DNA from: Flammeovirgaceae bacterium UBA1842
GTDB lineage: Bacteria; Bacteroidota; Bacteroidia; Cytophagales; Cyclobacteriaceae
Assembly (NCBI GenBank): GCA_002338655.1
Contig: DDIU01000003.1
Location: 1 to 39,394, forward strand
DNA: 39,394 nt
Direction of reading: 5' to 3'
Shown: positions 1-7,657 of the stretch, piece by piece
Position numbering within the stretch: the stretch's first letter is position 1
Layout: each line of letters starts with the position of its first letter
Translations under genes and position numbers: made by a program
The notes under the pieces: model-generated
Told to the model about the DNA's origin: nothing
Database searches by the model: none
The model's input: the letters and a program-made list of their open reading frames with translations, nothing else

Positions 1-52
1 GCTTCTTCGAAGCAGTGGGGGACTCCAAGCCCAGCCATCCGATGCACCCTCC

Positions 53-75
53 TTGGTTCGTGTCTCACGAACCAA
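53..75. repeat. Perfect 10-bp hairpin (TTGGTTCGTG / CACGAACCAA)
   Basis: A perfect inverted repeat with a 3-base TCT loop. A smaller hairpin (GCTTC-TTC-GAAGC) occupies bases 1-13. Neither is followed by a T-run on either strand, so a plain intrinsic terminator is unlikely. They look like dispersed palindromic elements; no gene is visible in bases 1-97. Confidence 0.6.
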
Positions 76-97
76 TTATTGCACAAAATCACTTATT

Positions 98-520
98 TTA
101 GAGCAACTGAATCAAAACCGCAACCATGCCTATAAACAAACACAATGGCGAATAGTACTTACTGTCGTTTTTTCCAAAAGGAGTAGTACGAATTTTCTTA
201 AAGAAGCCAATGTATTTAAAGTCACCGACCGACCTAAGAATAAAAATAACAGCAATGACCCATCCGAAATATTGGATGATCCACTGAGGTAAAGGGAAAA
301 GGATTAGATCCGTCTTTATAAAGTAAAAAACAGCAAACATCAACAGGCCAAAGCCAACAATTAAACTATCTTTCTTTTTTGGGTTGAGCATGCGTTTACC
401 CTCCTCATTGGTTGGTAAAGCGGCTGCAAATGCCCATTTCCCGCCCAATGCCCAATAAAAATGAAGCACTGATAATAGGAGTAGTATTGTGCTTTCAATA
501 AGTCCAAGTGTTTGTATCAT
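98..520 (-). CDS. DUF3995 family small integral membrane protein
   Basis: A 140-aa membrane protein of unknown function. Four hydrophobic segments are visible at about residues 5-26, 50-67, 80-98 and 123-140. The motifs HFYWALGGKWAFAAALPT, near the first segment, and GDFKYIGFFKK...SPLC, before the last, fit the DUF3995 family as I know it. I start it at the ATG at 520; the longer reading begins with TTG at 529. It lies 14 bases downstream of the methyltransferase gene on the same strand, so co-transcription is likely. No catalytic residues are evident and no role can be assigned. Confidence 0.8.
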   Translation of the reverse strand: MIQTLGLIESTILLLLSVLHFYWALGGKWAFAAALPTNEEGKRMLNPKKKDSLIVGFGLLMFAVFYFIKTDLILFPLPQWIIQYFGWVIAVIFILRSVGDFKYIGFFKKIRTTPFGKNDSKYYSPLCLFIGMVAVLIQLL

Positions 521-534
521 GATAGGCAAAGACT

Positions 535-1308
535 TTATTGTGCCTTTCTACAAAAATAAACCGTCTCATTCTTTTGAAGTGCATACTTCTTGATGAGCTC
601 ATCACCCAATTCATCAATGAAACGGTCTTCAGTTACTTCAAAACCAGCTTGTTGTAAACGTTGTCCGTAGTCATGACCATAAAGTCTTACGTGATCATCC
701 TGGCCATATATTTTTTCCCGTTCAGCAGGATCAGTTATTGAAGGATCTTGAAAGGTGACATCAGGTACGGGGCTGAAAAAAGGAACTTGCAATATGGCCC
801 AACCACCCGGTTTCAACACCCGGAAAATCTCGCTCATTGCTTTGATATCATCGGCAACATGTTCCATAACATGGTTACACATGGCCGCATCGAAGGTATT
901 GTCTTCAAACGGAATTTCGTGCACATCCATTTTCACTTTGGCCAGTGGCGATTCTAAATCAGCGGTAATGTATTGATCACCATGCTGCTTTTCAAAAGCT
1001 TTCATAAAACACTGCTCAGGGGCAATATGTAAAAAATGGAGCTGTTGATCAAAAAAGTTTGTCCTGGCTTTTAAAAATAACCACAACAAACGGTGCCTCT
1101 CTAGTGAAAGTGAATCAGGGCAGAGGGCATTGTCTCGGGGATTGATTCTTCCATAAGGTAGAAATTTTCTATAGCTGCGGTTTATGATGGGGCAGGTCAC
1201 GTTATTTCCACGCAAAAATAATCCAGCCACTTTCAATGCGGGGGCACTGACAAGCTGAAGGTATTTTCGGGGCACTTTCCTTATGATAAAACTGATAAAC
1301 TTCTTCAT
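535..1308 (-). CDS. Class I SAM-dependent methyltransferase
   Basis: A 257-aa methyltransferase of the Methyltransf_11 type. The SAM-binding half starts near residue 93 with HIAPE in place of the usual glycine-rich motif I. MDVHEIPFEDNTFDAAMCNHVMEHV follows, then the post-core motif VLKPGGWAILQVPF. Before it, residues 39-75 contain CP...ALCPDSLSLERHR; from memory, relatives carry a second Cys in each CPxC pair, and both are absent here. The substrate is unknown. The start is the ATG at 1308: the longer frame would start at a TTG inside the TATATTTG promoter box. DUF3995 lies immediately downstream. Confidence 0.8.
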   Translation of the reverse strand: MKKFISFIIRKVPRKYLQLVSAPALKVAGLFLRGNNVTCPIINRSYRKFLPYGRINPRDNALCPDSLSLERHRLLWLFLKARTNFFDQQLHFLHIAPEQCFMKAFEKQHGDQYITADLESPLAKVKMDVHEIPFEDNTFDAAMCNHVMEHVADDIKAMSEIFRVLKPGGWAILQVPFFSPVPDVTFQDPSITDPAEREKIYGQDDHVRLYGHDYGQRLQQAGFEVTEDRFIDELGDELIKKYALQKNETVYFCRKAQ

Positions 1309-1317
1309 AACAGGCCG

Positions 1318-1325
1318 CAAATATA
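1318..1325 (-). promoter_or_regulatory. Bacteroidota -7 box (TATATTTG) for the methyltransferase operon
   Basis: On the minus strand this is an exact match to TAnnTTTG and ends 10 bases before the ATG at 1308, implying a very short leader. No TTG element sits at the ideal 19-20-base spacing, so the call rests on the -7 box alone. Confidence 0.4.
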
Positions 1326-1467
1326 GAGAAATTTAGCCCTGCACCATGAATGTCAACTAATTAACGCAATGTTCAAAACTACTCTATCCATGAGCTGGCG
1401 GGGTCGGTCAAGGTATGCCTTTAGGGAATGGAAGCGGATTTAACACAAATCTCAAAATTCAATTCTT

Positions 1468-1498
1468 TTTGTCGGACACCACTGACTAGTCATATTTG
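1468..1498 (+). promoter_or_regulatory. Bacteroidota-type promoter for the secreted protein at 1524
   Basis: TTTG at 1468-1471 is followed by exactly 19 bases and then CATATTTG at 1491-1498, a near match to the TTG-N19-TAnnTTTG consensus. The predicted start of transcription is about 20 bases before the ATG at 1524. Bases 1326-1467 hold no gene that I can see. Confidence 0.5.
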
Positions 1499-1523
1499 AC
1501 ATATTTTGTGTTAATTAGCCACT

Positions 1524-1925
1524 ATGAAGTTGTTTCTAGTTTTCTTGTTGACCACATTCTATGTGAGTACGGCCTTAGCACAGGACGGGCTTCAGTTTGG
1601 CGACACTGGCACTACCACCAAAGCACCTAAATACAAATCGAAACGCAGGGATTTTAAGAAACAAAGGCCGATCCAATGGGTTAAAAATGATGGCCGAAAT
1701 TTATTGATAGGGAATCCCTGTATGGAGGAGGCAACTAAAAAGATGGGTTTTGTGTATCTGGTTCAGCCCAAAGGTCATGCGCCCAATAAGAATGAATTTC
1801 AACGTAACGCTCATAATTTTTTTGCAAAAATTGCCATATTCTTCCGAAACGGACCATTTTGGAAATTTAAACTCAAAAAGAAACGAAAGGAATGTAGGGC
1901 AGAAACTGGCGATTTTGTAGGATAA
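1524..1925 (+). CDS. Hypothetical secreted basic protein
   Basis: A 133-aa protein that I do not recognise. Residues 1-20 form a clear Sec signal peptide ending ALAQ. The mature part is very rich in Lys and Arg (for example KSKRRDFKKQRP and KLKKKRKE), with two cysteines (CMEEATKKMG and KECRAE) that could form a disulfide after export. It has its own promoter and ends just before a strong hairpin terminator shared with the convergent protease gene. No enzymatic motif is visible, so export is the only property I can infer. Confidence 0.65.
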   Translation: MKLFLVFLLTTFYVSTALAQDGLQFGDTGTTTKAPKYKSKRRDFKKQRPIQWVKNDGRNLLIGNPCMEEATKKMGFVYLVQPKGHAPNKNEFQRNAHNFFAKIAIFFRNGPFWKFKLKKKRKECRAETGDFVG

Positions 1926-1927
1926 AA

Positions 1928-1955
1928 AAAGCAGCCAAGTTTCCTTGGCTGCTTT
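1928..1955. terminator. Bidirectional intrinsic terminator
   Basis: A perfect 12-bp stem (AAAGCAGCCAAG / CTTGGCTGCTTT) with a TTTC loop lies between convergent genes. On the minus strand it is followed by a run of seven T, so it best serves the M57 protease gene; on the plus strand only a short T-run follows. Confidence 0.85.
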
Positions 1956-1977
1956 AAAGTAATGACAGGTAATAATT

Positions 1978-2832
1978 TTAGTATAGATATTCTAAGGCAG
2001 TGATGTCGTAAGGGCCAAATTCGCCATCTTCACCTGAGCCGAAGCAAGCAAGCATAATGGAATTCATATCAGCGCCAGTAGGAGTGCCAGGTACGTGGAC
2101 TGCACCTACACCACCATCACCTTCATTTCCACCACTACCACAAGAGATAGAACGGTTGAAATAATCAGTATGTCGTAGTCCAACACTATGGCCGATTTCG
2201 TGTGTAATTACATGCTCAACAACATTGGTGCTGTAGTTACTTGTTCCTGACTGAATCTGAACCCACTTATAAGGAGCTCCTCCACTAGGGAATCCAGCAG
2301 ATCCACCACCAGAACCACTCACTCTGTAAACCACTATATCATAAGAACTATAGTTAGTACCATAGGTAAGCGTGAAGTTGAGGTTAATATTTAATGCATT
2401 ATAATTATCAATAGCCCAAGATAATGCGGTTTGCATTTTTGAGTCCAAGCCATTGGAGTTGTTGCCAGTATAGCCAATAACGTTAATGGTTCGTCCCTGA
2501 CTTACCAAGTTGTTAGTTCGGTACTGCTCTTCCATCGGATCACCTTGTAATGGATTACCCGATAACATATTTTGAAGTTCGGCTTCACTTACTACTATAT
2601 CACCTTCTAAAAGGAATTCACCTGCTTGAGGGCTCAGCATTTCCATGCCAGTTGTTGTAGTAAGGTCTGATACATCAAAGCCCAAGGAGGTGAAATCAGC
2701 TTTTACATTATCAGGGATCAGGTTATTATCTGGATTTAAATTTTCACTTTCATTACACGAGGTATTTGCAAAAGTGAAAGCAAATAGGGCTAACACAAAG
2801 GTCAGCTTTAGTTTAAGATTCATTTTTTTCAT
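1978..2832 (-). CDS. M57-family (dual-action HEIGH) zinc metalloprotease, probable lipoprotein
   Basis: A 284-aa exported metzincin-type protease. Residues 211-221 read HEIGHSVGLRH, supplying three zinc-binding histidines (211, 215, 221) and the catalytic Glu212; the HEIGH form is typical of peptidase family M57. The N-terminus is a signal sequence followed by Cys26 in a weak lipobox context (ANTSC), so surface lipoprotein anchoring is likely but not certain. Residues 27-110 look like a propeptide and the catalytic domain covers about 112-284. It is a single-gene unit ending at a strong terminator. It probably degrades proteins outside the cell; the substrate is unknown. Confidence 0.85.
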   Translation of the reverse strand: MKKMNLKLKLTFVLALFAFTFANTSCNESENLNPDNNLIPDNVKADFTSLGFDVSDLTTTTGMEMLSPQAGEFLLEGDIVVSEAELQNMLSGNPLQGDPMEEQYRTNNLVSQGRTINVIGYTGNNSNGLDSKMQTALSWAIDNYNALNINLNFTLTYGTNYSSYDIVVYRVSGSGGGSAGFPSGGAPYKWVQIQSGTSNYSTNVVEHVITHEIGHSVGLRHTDYFNRSISCGSGGNEGDGGVGAVHVPGTPTGADMNSIMLACFGSGEDGEFGPYDITALEYLY

Positions 2833-3256
2833 TTTTGGTTTGGTTTAAGGTTTTGTCATTACTTCAGAAGACAAGGTAGCCTTTGTCCAAGCGCGAAAAA
2901 GTTGAAACATTGACATTTTATTACATAAATAATTTTCTGCTGTGATAAAACCATAATAATTGTATTTTAATACGAATATTTGAAAAATCGTATTCTTATT
3001 CTATTATGTAGCTGCTAATCAGTGGGGTACGATTTAATCCAAGTCCTATTTTGGATTAAAACGCAAACGAACGGTAAAGTGTAATCTTCTAACAATTAGG
3101 GGGATAAGAATTTTCTGTTGGAAAAGTAAACAATGCGAAGATTGAAAGATAAATGCACAATCTCCCGTACTTTTAATCAACACATGCCAGTATTAGATTC
3201 ATATTGTATTGAACAGTTATGAAATGCCACTTGCTGGTAGGTTTCGAAGAGCGAAT
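2833..3256. other. Non-coding gap, AT-rich, with one perfect hairpin at 3033-3060
   Basis: No convincing ORF is seen on either strand in these 424 bases. A 10-bp perfect inverted repeat (TTTAATCCAA / TTGGATTAAA, 8-base loop) lies at 3033-3060, and a weaker 7-bp one (AATACGA / TCGTATT) sits upstream of it. Neither has a T-tract. The protease promoter must lie here, but I could not find a clear -33/-7 pair. Confidence 0.5.
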
Positions 3257-4309
3257 TTAAATCCCATCAAGTTTCAAATCCAAGGCATCAGAAACGAAAT
3301 CCTTCTCTTTTTTGGCTAGTGACTCGCTTTGCTTTTTCAATTGAGAGTGGATATATGCTTTATCAGATAAAGTTCCAGTTTCAAATAGATACTCTTTGGT
3401 TTCAAGAGAATAATCATAAGGGCCTTTATTTGAGATTAGCTTCACAAAAATGGGAGAGGTCTCAATGGCAATAAACAGTAAAATGATGAATAGATTAGTC
3501 CACCAGATGGCCGTACTTTGTTCAGTCAATCTACCGAGGGCATCTATTCGGGTAGCAGGACCGCCAATTCCTTCGCGTTTCAAATTGGCCAACTCGGCAC
3601 TATTGATGGAGTCGAGTTTGCCAAGTTCCTGAAGTTTGGAATTAATCAAAGCGGTATTATTGGCTACCAGGAGCTGGAGTTCCATTTCCTGACGGTCAGC
3701 ATCGGCCTTTTTTATTCTATAAATTGGACCGGCATTGCGTTTTCCGGTTCCGCCTGTTCCATCTGCTTCCTGTTGTGCTATGGTGGCAAGCTCATCGCGT
3801 TTAGCGGCCTTTACCTCTATTTCCTGCTTGAGCTGCGCTATTTCCGCAGTAAGTACATTGCGTGGGGCAATGAATTTCTCCCGTACTTGATTTTCCTGAC
3901 GGGCATAAATCTCCTGTTCCATTAGTGTCAGTTCAGCGTTTATTTCCTTTTCAAATATTTTAAGTTCTAATGGTTTGGCAATGACAATGGAGATAAACAA
4001 GGCTAGGATAATCCTTGGCAGCGCCATTTTAAATTCATTGAAGACACTACCTCTTTTGCGCATGCTCGATACAATGTATCGGTCAAGGTTGAAGATCATT
4101 AAGCCCCAAACCAAACCGAGTATAAAAGCGATTGGAATACTATCAAATACAGTAAACAGGGCATATCCAGCAGCTAGTGCAGCAAAAAGACCGGTAAAAA
4201 AGATGGTAGCGCCTATGCCCACATAGCGGCTCGATTCGGTGGGGCAATCCTTCAATAGGCTGGAATCTGCTCCTGAGCAGTACCAGAAAAATATTTTGAC
4301 CTTTTCCAT
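3257..4309 (-). CDS. DUF4407 membrane protein
   Basis: A 350-aa protein matching the DUF4407 family. Hydrophobic segments lie at about residues 29-52, 58-76, 95-116 and 268-288. Between the third and fourth is a long charged, coiled-coil-rich stretch (about 120-240) with repeated Glu/Lys/Gln heptads. The N-terminal FFWYCSGADSSLLKDCPTE and the LDRYIVSSMRKRG segment after the second membrane helix are recognisable family features. Function is unknown. It stands alone, divergent from nothing and flanked by gaps. Confidence 0.8.
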   Translation of the reverse strand: MEKVKIFFWYCSGADSSLLKDCPTESSRYVGIGATIFFTGLFAALAAGYALFTVFDSIPIAFILGLVWGLMIFNLDRYIVSSMRKRGSVFNEFKMALPRIILALFISIVIAKPLELKIFEKEINAELTLMEQEIYARQENQVREKFIAPRNVLTAEIAQLKQEIEVKAAKRDELATIAQQEADGTGGTGKRNAGPIYRIKKADADRQEMELQLLVANNTALINSKLQELGKLDSINSAELANLKREGIGGPATRIDALGRLTEQSTAIWWTNLFIILLFIAIETSPIFVKLISNKGPYDYSLETKEYLFETGTLSDKAYIHSQLKKQSESLAKKEKDFVSDALDLKLDGI

Positions 4310-4447
4310 GAAACAGAAAACGTGAGTTTAGGTAAAATATTTTCTGTTACAAGATTAATGCCATTGCCTATACTAGGCGCTGAGGCAAATTTTAGGATAT
4401 TTCTGTACGAAAAGGGACAGGGAGAGTGTACGATAATACTTATCTTT

Positions 4448-5338
4448 TTACTTTGTATTGACCTCCACTATGGCCTTGGCAATAAGTCCGGGGTGCTCTT
4501 CTTGGATGAAGTGACCACCATCAGTTAATAGTAGACTAGTATGGGGCATCAATTTTTGATGTGCCGAAGCAAGCCTCCCCAAAATAGGATCTTTTTTGCC
4601 CCAAACCAGGGCCACGGGATTGGTGAACTGTGCTGCAAAAGCTTTCGTTTTTTCTAATAACGGGATACTAGCATGGTCAAGGCTATTGGGCACCATTCGG
4701 GCAAGCATAAGCGGTGCTTTATTGTATTTTATTTTACGAAGTGGGTAGGTATAGGCTTTGGCCACCTTGCCCTTGATTGACTTAGCATCTCCTTGCACTT
4801 TATGCAACGAATTTTGCGGGAATTTCAAAATTCTAAATACAAAATCACTCAGTAATGGTCTGTGACTAAATTTATGAAATGCTGTTGGCTTGAAACTAGG
4901 TAAAGGGGGTAATACGGAGGTGTTCATTAACACCATTCCCTTTATGTTTGACGGATGGTTGATAGAGGCCAACAGTCCAATAGGTCCACCCCAGTCTTGA
5001 CCTACAAATATGAAGTCCTCTTTGATCAAAGCGGCAATTAATTTTGACATGATACGCTGATGGTTTTCCAGCGTATGAAAGGCACCATTGGTTGGTTTAG
5101 TTGAAAACCCCAAACCAACCAAATCAGGGGCGATACACCGATATTGATTAGGGTCTAAAGCGGCAATAACTTTACGGTAAAGAAAACTCCAAGTAGGATT
5201 GCCATGCATAAGAAATACGGGCGTTCCTTGCCCACTTTCCATATAATGAATATCATAATCTTCAATCCGGATGGTCTTTCGCTTGATAAATGCTGGGATT
5301 TGTGATTCGATGAATTCAGGAAGTACTGTCTCTGACAT
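4448..5338 (-). CDS. Haloalkane dehalogenase-like alpha/beta hydrolase
   Basis: A 296-aa alpha/beta hydrolase. The oxyanion/halide motif HGNPTW is at 45-50, the nucleophile elbow GQDWGG has Asp115, the likely acid is Asp250 (WGKKD) and the base His276 (GGHFIQEE). An Asp nucleophile followed by Trp116, together with Asn47, matches the halide-stabilising pair of haloalkane dehalogenases such as DhaA. Related epoxide hydrolases also use Asp, so the substrate is not proven. The N-terminal PEFIESQIPAFIKR segment resembles the dehalogenase cap start. It is a single-gene unit on the minus strand, back to back with exbD. Confidence 0.75.
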   Translation of the reverse strand: MSETVLPEFIESQIPAFIKRKTIRIEDYDIHYMESGQGTPVFLMHGNPTWSFLYRKVIAALDPNQYRCIAPDLVGLGFSTKPTNGAFHTLENHQRIMSKLIAALIKEDFIFVGQDWGGPIGLLASINHPSNIKGMVLMNTSVLPPLPSFKPTAFHKFSHRPLLSDFVFRILKFPQNSLHKVQGDAKSIKGKVAKAYTYPLRKIKYNKAPLMLARMVPNSLDHASIPLLEKTKAFAAQFTNPVALVWGKKDPILGRLASAHQKLMPHTSLLLTDGGHFIQEEHPGLIAKAIVEVNTK

Positions 5339-5451
5339 ACAACAAGGTAGGAAAGTAAAATCAGTAATGAAAATGGGGGTAAGGAATCAGGTACAATTAA
5401 ACAATCTGGTGTGACTTTATTGAGTCGAAAAGCTTATAAGCTAAAACACTT

Positions 5452-6000
5452 ATGAGAAAATTAACCCGACCTATAGCTGCTGATGTTAATACAAGTGCCG
5501 CCTCCATGGCCGACATTGCGTTTTTTTTACTCATATTCTTCATGATCACAACCACCATTGTCAGTGACAAGGGGTTAGATTTGGTATTACCACCCTATCA
5601 AATTGATAAACCCATCTCCAATATTAATCAACGAAACCTATTCACCATCCTGATTAACTCTGAGGATCAACTGCTTGTAGAAAATAAACGAAGGGAAAAC
5701 TATTACGACTTGAGAGAGGATTTAAAGGCTTTTATATTAAACAATGGAAGGGATAAATCATTAAGTGATAATCCTACCTCAGCAGTGATTTCTATCAAAA
5801 CCAATCGTGGCACCTCACAGGAGATGTTTCTACATGTTTTGGACGAAGCTAAAGCAGCCTATTATGAAATTTACGCAGATAAATTGAGTGTTAACCCTCA
5901 AGAGGTTCGTGAGGCTAAATGGACTGGAGATAAGCTCAAGACCTATCAAAAAGTTAGAAAGTTGATACCTATGAATATATCCGTAGCCGAGCCGGATTAA
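5452..6000 (+). CDS. ExbD/TolR-family biopolymer transport protein
   Basis: A 182-aa inner-membrane protein. A short cytoplasmic N-terminus (residues 1-18) precedes one membrane helix at about 22-40 that carries the family's conserved Asp in MADIAFFLLIFFM. The periplasmic domain follows and ends with the PMNISVAEPD tail seen in Bacteroidota ExbD proteins. ExbD works with ExbB to couple the proton gradient to TonB- or Tol-type machinery. No exbB or tonB lies nearby, so this is an orphan copy. Its last 32 bases overlap, antisense, the remnant of a ParE-type toxin. Confidence 0.85.
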   Translation: MRKLTRPIAADVNTSAASMADIAFFLLIFFMITTTIVSDKGLDLVLPPYQIDKPISNINQRNLFTILINSEDQLLVENKRRENYYDLREDLKAFILNNGRDKSLSDNPTSAVISIKTNRGTSQEMFLHVLDEAKAAYYEIYADKLSVNPQEVREAKWTGDKLKTYQKVRKLIPMNISVAEPD

Positions 6001-6130
6001 CTTTATTCAGTAGGTTTTTGTTTTGTTCTAGATTTAGAATTTCCATAATTGTCCATTCTTTTTCTAAATAATCTATGACCTTATCCAATCCTTTTTCAGC
6101 TTGTAGCGTCCAAACAATTTTTAATGCCAT
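5969..6130 (-). pseudogene. Truncated ParE/RelE-type toxin remnant
   Basis: The frame begins MALKIVWTLQAEKGLDKVID, then YLEKEWTIMEI, which is the N-terminal helix region of ParE-type toxins (typically about 95-100 aa). After roughly residue 32 the similarity stops. The frame runs into the antisense of the exbD 3' end and terminates after 53 aa, so the toxin core and its RNA/DNA-gyrase-facing C-terminus are gone. Its start overlaps the antitoxin stop, the normal arrangement of such pairs. A deletion joining the toxin to exbD explains this best. Confidence 0.65.
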
Positions 6131-6347
6131 TTATCAAAACGTTTCATTACAGTTTCGTTAGCTGTAAGTTTGTCATTATCAGCTTGTTTTAAACCTGTTT
6201 TGATTTCTTCTTGTTCTTTTTCAGACATTTCACTCCACCAATCAACATGTTCTTCCTCAAAAACTGATTTAAGTTTCATTAACAGGCTTTATTTTTGCGT
6301 TTGCAATAAAAGATGCATGACTCTAATATTGTGGTTTCAATATTCAT
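6121..6347 (-). pseudogene. Antitoxin gene, probably frameshifted
   Basis: Two overlapping frames together resemble an antitoxin that partners ParE-type toxins. The first (from 6347) reads MNIETTILES and stops at 6279. The second (from 6279, 52 aa, MKLKSVFEEEHVDWWSEMSE through KRFDKWH) carries the usual WW(S/D)E...EEI..GL..A....T...V...Y.KW pattern. The TAATG junction could permit coupled translation, but loss of one continuous frame by a small indel is simpler. A TATCTTTG box lies 21 bases before the 6347 ATG, which suggests that this was the original start. The partner toxin is also broken. Confidence 0.55.
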
Positions 6348-6368
6348 AATCCTAACTTTTACTTAAAA

Positions 6369-6376
6369 CAAAGATA
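6369..6376 (-). promoter_or_regulatory. -7 box (TATCTTTG) of the decayed toxin-antitoxin pair
   Basis: An exact TAnnTTTG match on the minus strand, 21 bases before the ATG at 6347. The -33 element is not at the expected spacing. It supports 6347 as the ancestral antitoxin start. Confidence 0.4.
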
Positions 6377-6413
6377 GTTTTTTATCTGCAAATTTTTTTC
6401 CTCACTAATCTGA

Positions 6414-6902
6414 TCACGAATTTATCATTGAACCAGCCGTATTTAAAATTCTATACCTAATGAACCGATTATTTCCAACCATTAATTCTCCAGCTTCTTT
6501 AAATCCAAGCCGGATTAAACCTTTAATTCTTGTTCTGGTAGGTGGAAACAATACTGTTACTGACTTTAGCTTCATGTCATTGAATGCCATCTTCATTATC
6601 TTGTCATAAATAATTTTTCCTATGCCCCAGTAATTCGGATGTAGTACAATAGCCAAGTCTGCCTCTCCGTTCTCCTTCTGTAATCCACCCCAACCGGCAA
6701 AATGACCATTTACGATAAACGCCCAAGGGCCGTAACCGTATTTATTCCATAGTTTTTCTTTGGCAGCAATAAAGCTATTGTAGTCATTTTCATTAAAGTC
6801 TCCAATCAGTAGGGGCATTTGCCGCCTTACTAATGGATTGTTCATTAATTCAATAATACTCGATTTGCTTACCTGAGTCAGTCGCTTAAACCCGATATCC
6901 AT
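6414..6902 (-). CDS. GNAT-family N-acetyltransferase
   Basis: A 162-aa protein of the RimI-like GNAT fold, which transfers acetyl from acetyl-CoA to an amine. Visible elements are GPWAFIVNGHFAGWGGLQ (strands 2-4), DLAIVLHPNYWGIGKIIYDKIM (strand 4 and the acetyl-CoA pyrophosphate loop, in a WGIGK form of the usual Q/RxxGxG/A) and IRLGFKEAG (late strand motif). Substrate unknown. It is separated from its neighbours by gaps on both sides. Confidence 0.75.
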   Translation of the reverse strand: MDIGFKRLTQVSKSSIIELMNNPLVRRQMPLLIGDFNENDYNSFIAAKEKLWNKYGYGPWAFIVNGHFAGWGGLQKENGEADLAIVLHPNYWGIGKIIYDKIMKMAFNDMKLKSVTVLFPPTRTRIKGLIRLGFKEAGELMVGNNRFIRYRILNTAGSMINS

Positions 6903-6967
6903 TTTTAAATTTTTTGTGTTGGAAATGTGATGTGTAAAACTATTAAGTGGGATAATATACTGAGGGA

Positions 6968-7114
6968 CTACAGCTTAGTCATTTTTGATACAACCAGACC
7001 TAGCATAGCACCTATTACCAATCCAAAACCAACGTTACCTAAAACAGCACCAAAAATCATCCCCACACCAGCTCCAATTGAAATAATATGTACTGGTTTA
7101 TTTTTCATTTGCAT
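6968..7114 (-). CDS. 48-aa glycine-rich small membrane protein
   Basis: A short frame starting MQMKNKPVHIISIGAGVGM and continuing through FGAVLGNVGFGLVIGAMLGL to VSKMTKL. The pattern of small residues every three or four positions (GAGVG, GAVLG, GFGLVIGAMLG) resembles glycine-zipper membrane peptides. An alternative start is the second Met (7108). It follows the YHS gene on the same strand but lies just beyond that gene's terminator, so it is either read through or has its own promoter. Function unknown. The antisense frame over the same bases is low-complexity and less protein-like. Confidence 0.55.
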   Translation of the reverse strand: MQMKNKPVHIISIGAGVGMIFGAVLGNVGFGLVIGAMLGLVVSKMTKL

Positions 7115-7123
7115 AAGGTTTAA

Positions 7124-7152
7124 AAAGCACTCAGAACATATCTGAGTGCTTT
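7124..7152 (-). terminator. Intrinsic terminator of the YHS operon
   Basis: A perfect 12-bp stem (AAAGCACTCAGA / TCTGAGTGCTTT, 5-base loop) is followed on the minus strand by a T-run. It ends the transcript of the YHS gene and lies only 10 bases before the 48-aa gene's start. Confidence 0.8.
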
Positions 7153-7169
7153 ACATTTATTTAGCCTAA

Positions 7170-7616
7170 CTATTCTTTACTCAGCTTAGACCAATTATTA
7201 TCAGCTTTTGAAACCAGCTCCTTGTGATTTCCGGCCAACCAGAGCTGTTGGGCATCTACTTCTAAGTCATATAGATATAGGTAATACTTTCCATCTTTAA
7301 CTAGAAATTTGTTTGGGTCAACCCTAAATTTTGCTCCAACTGAAACGCCAAAAGCACAATAACCACCGTATTGTGGCAAATACTTTTTGGGATTGGACTC
7401 AAAAGTCTTTTTTTGTTCTTCACTTGTAAAATAATAGGCTAAACCATTGTATGAAGCTTTGTGCTCTTTTATGCCTTTTTGGGCAATTCCTAAATCCAGA
7501 TATGAGACAGGGCTATAACCTTGAAGTGCTATTTTGCTGTCATCTGTGTTAAAATTCTGGGCAACACCCAATGTTGATATGAGTAATGCTACTATGATTA
7601 ATGATAATGATTTCAT
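7170..7616 (-). CDS. Exported YHS-domain protein
   Basis: A 148-aa protein with a signal peptide (residues 1-19, ending GVAQ) and a YHS-like domain at about 25-95: ALQGYSPVSYLDLG, then YYFTSEEQKKTFESNPKKY and YGGYCAFGVSVG. YHS domains are short metal-associated modules, here probably periplasmic. It is the last gene of a minus-strand group with a 4-TM protein and a SnoaL-like protein, with a Crp/Fnr regulator upstream. The shared context suggests a stress- or redox-responsive set; the ligand is not known. Confidence 0.8.
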   Translation of the reverse strand: MKSLSLIIVALLISTLGVAQNFNTDDSKIALQGYSPVSYLDLGIAQKGIKEHKASYNGLAYYFTSEEQKKTFESNPKKYLPQYGGYCAFGVSVGAKFRVDPNKFLVKDGKYYLYLYDLEVDAQQLWLAGNHKELVSKADNNWSKLSKE

Positions 7617-7657
7617 GTTTTTTTAATTTTAGATTTATTGATTAATTCTTTAAGGTT

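Noticed and set aside
3518..3925. A 135-aa plus-strand frame
   Set aside because: It is the antisense of the DUF4407 coding sequence, has no start context and a random-looking composition. Other frames inside real genes (for example 13387-13704 and 23924-24223) were dropped for the same reason.
4448..5338. Firm assignment as haloalkane dehalogenase (dhaA)
   Set aside because: The Asp nucleophile with Trp and Asn is suggestive, but epoxide hydrolases share this; I kept a family-level call without a gene symbol.
6927..7145. A 72-aa plus-strand frame
   Set aside because: Low-complexity Pro/Thr/Ile composition; the minus-strand 48-aa frame over the same bases has a clear membrane helix and a start after the YHS gene.
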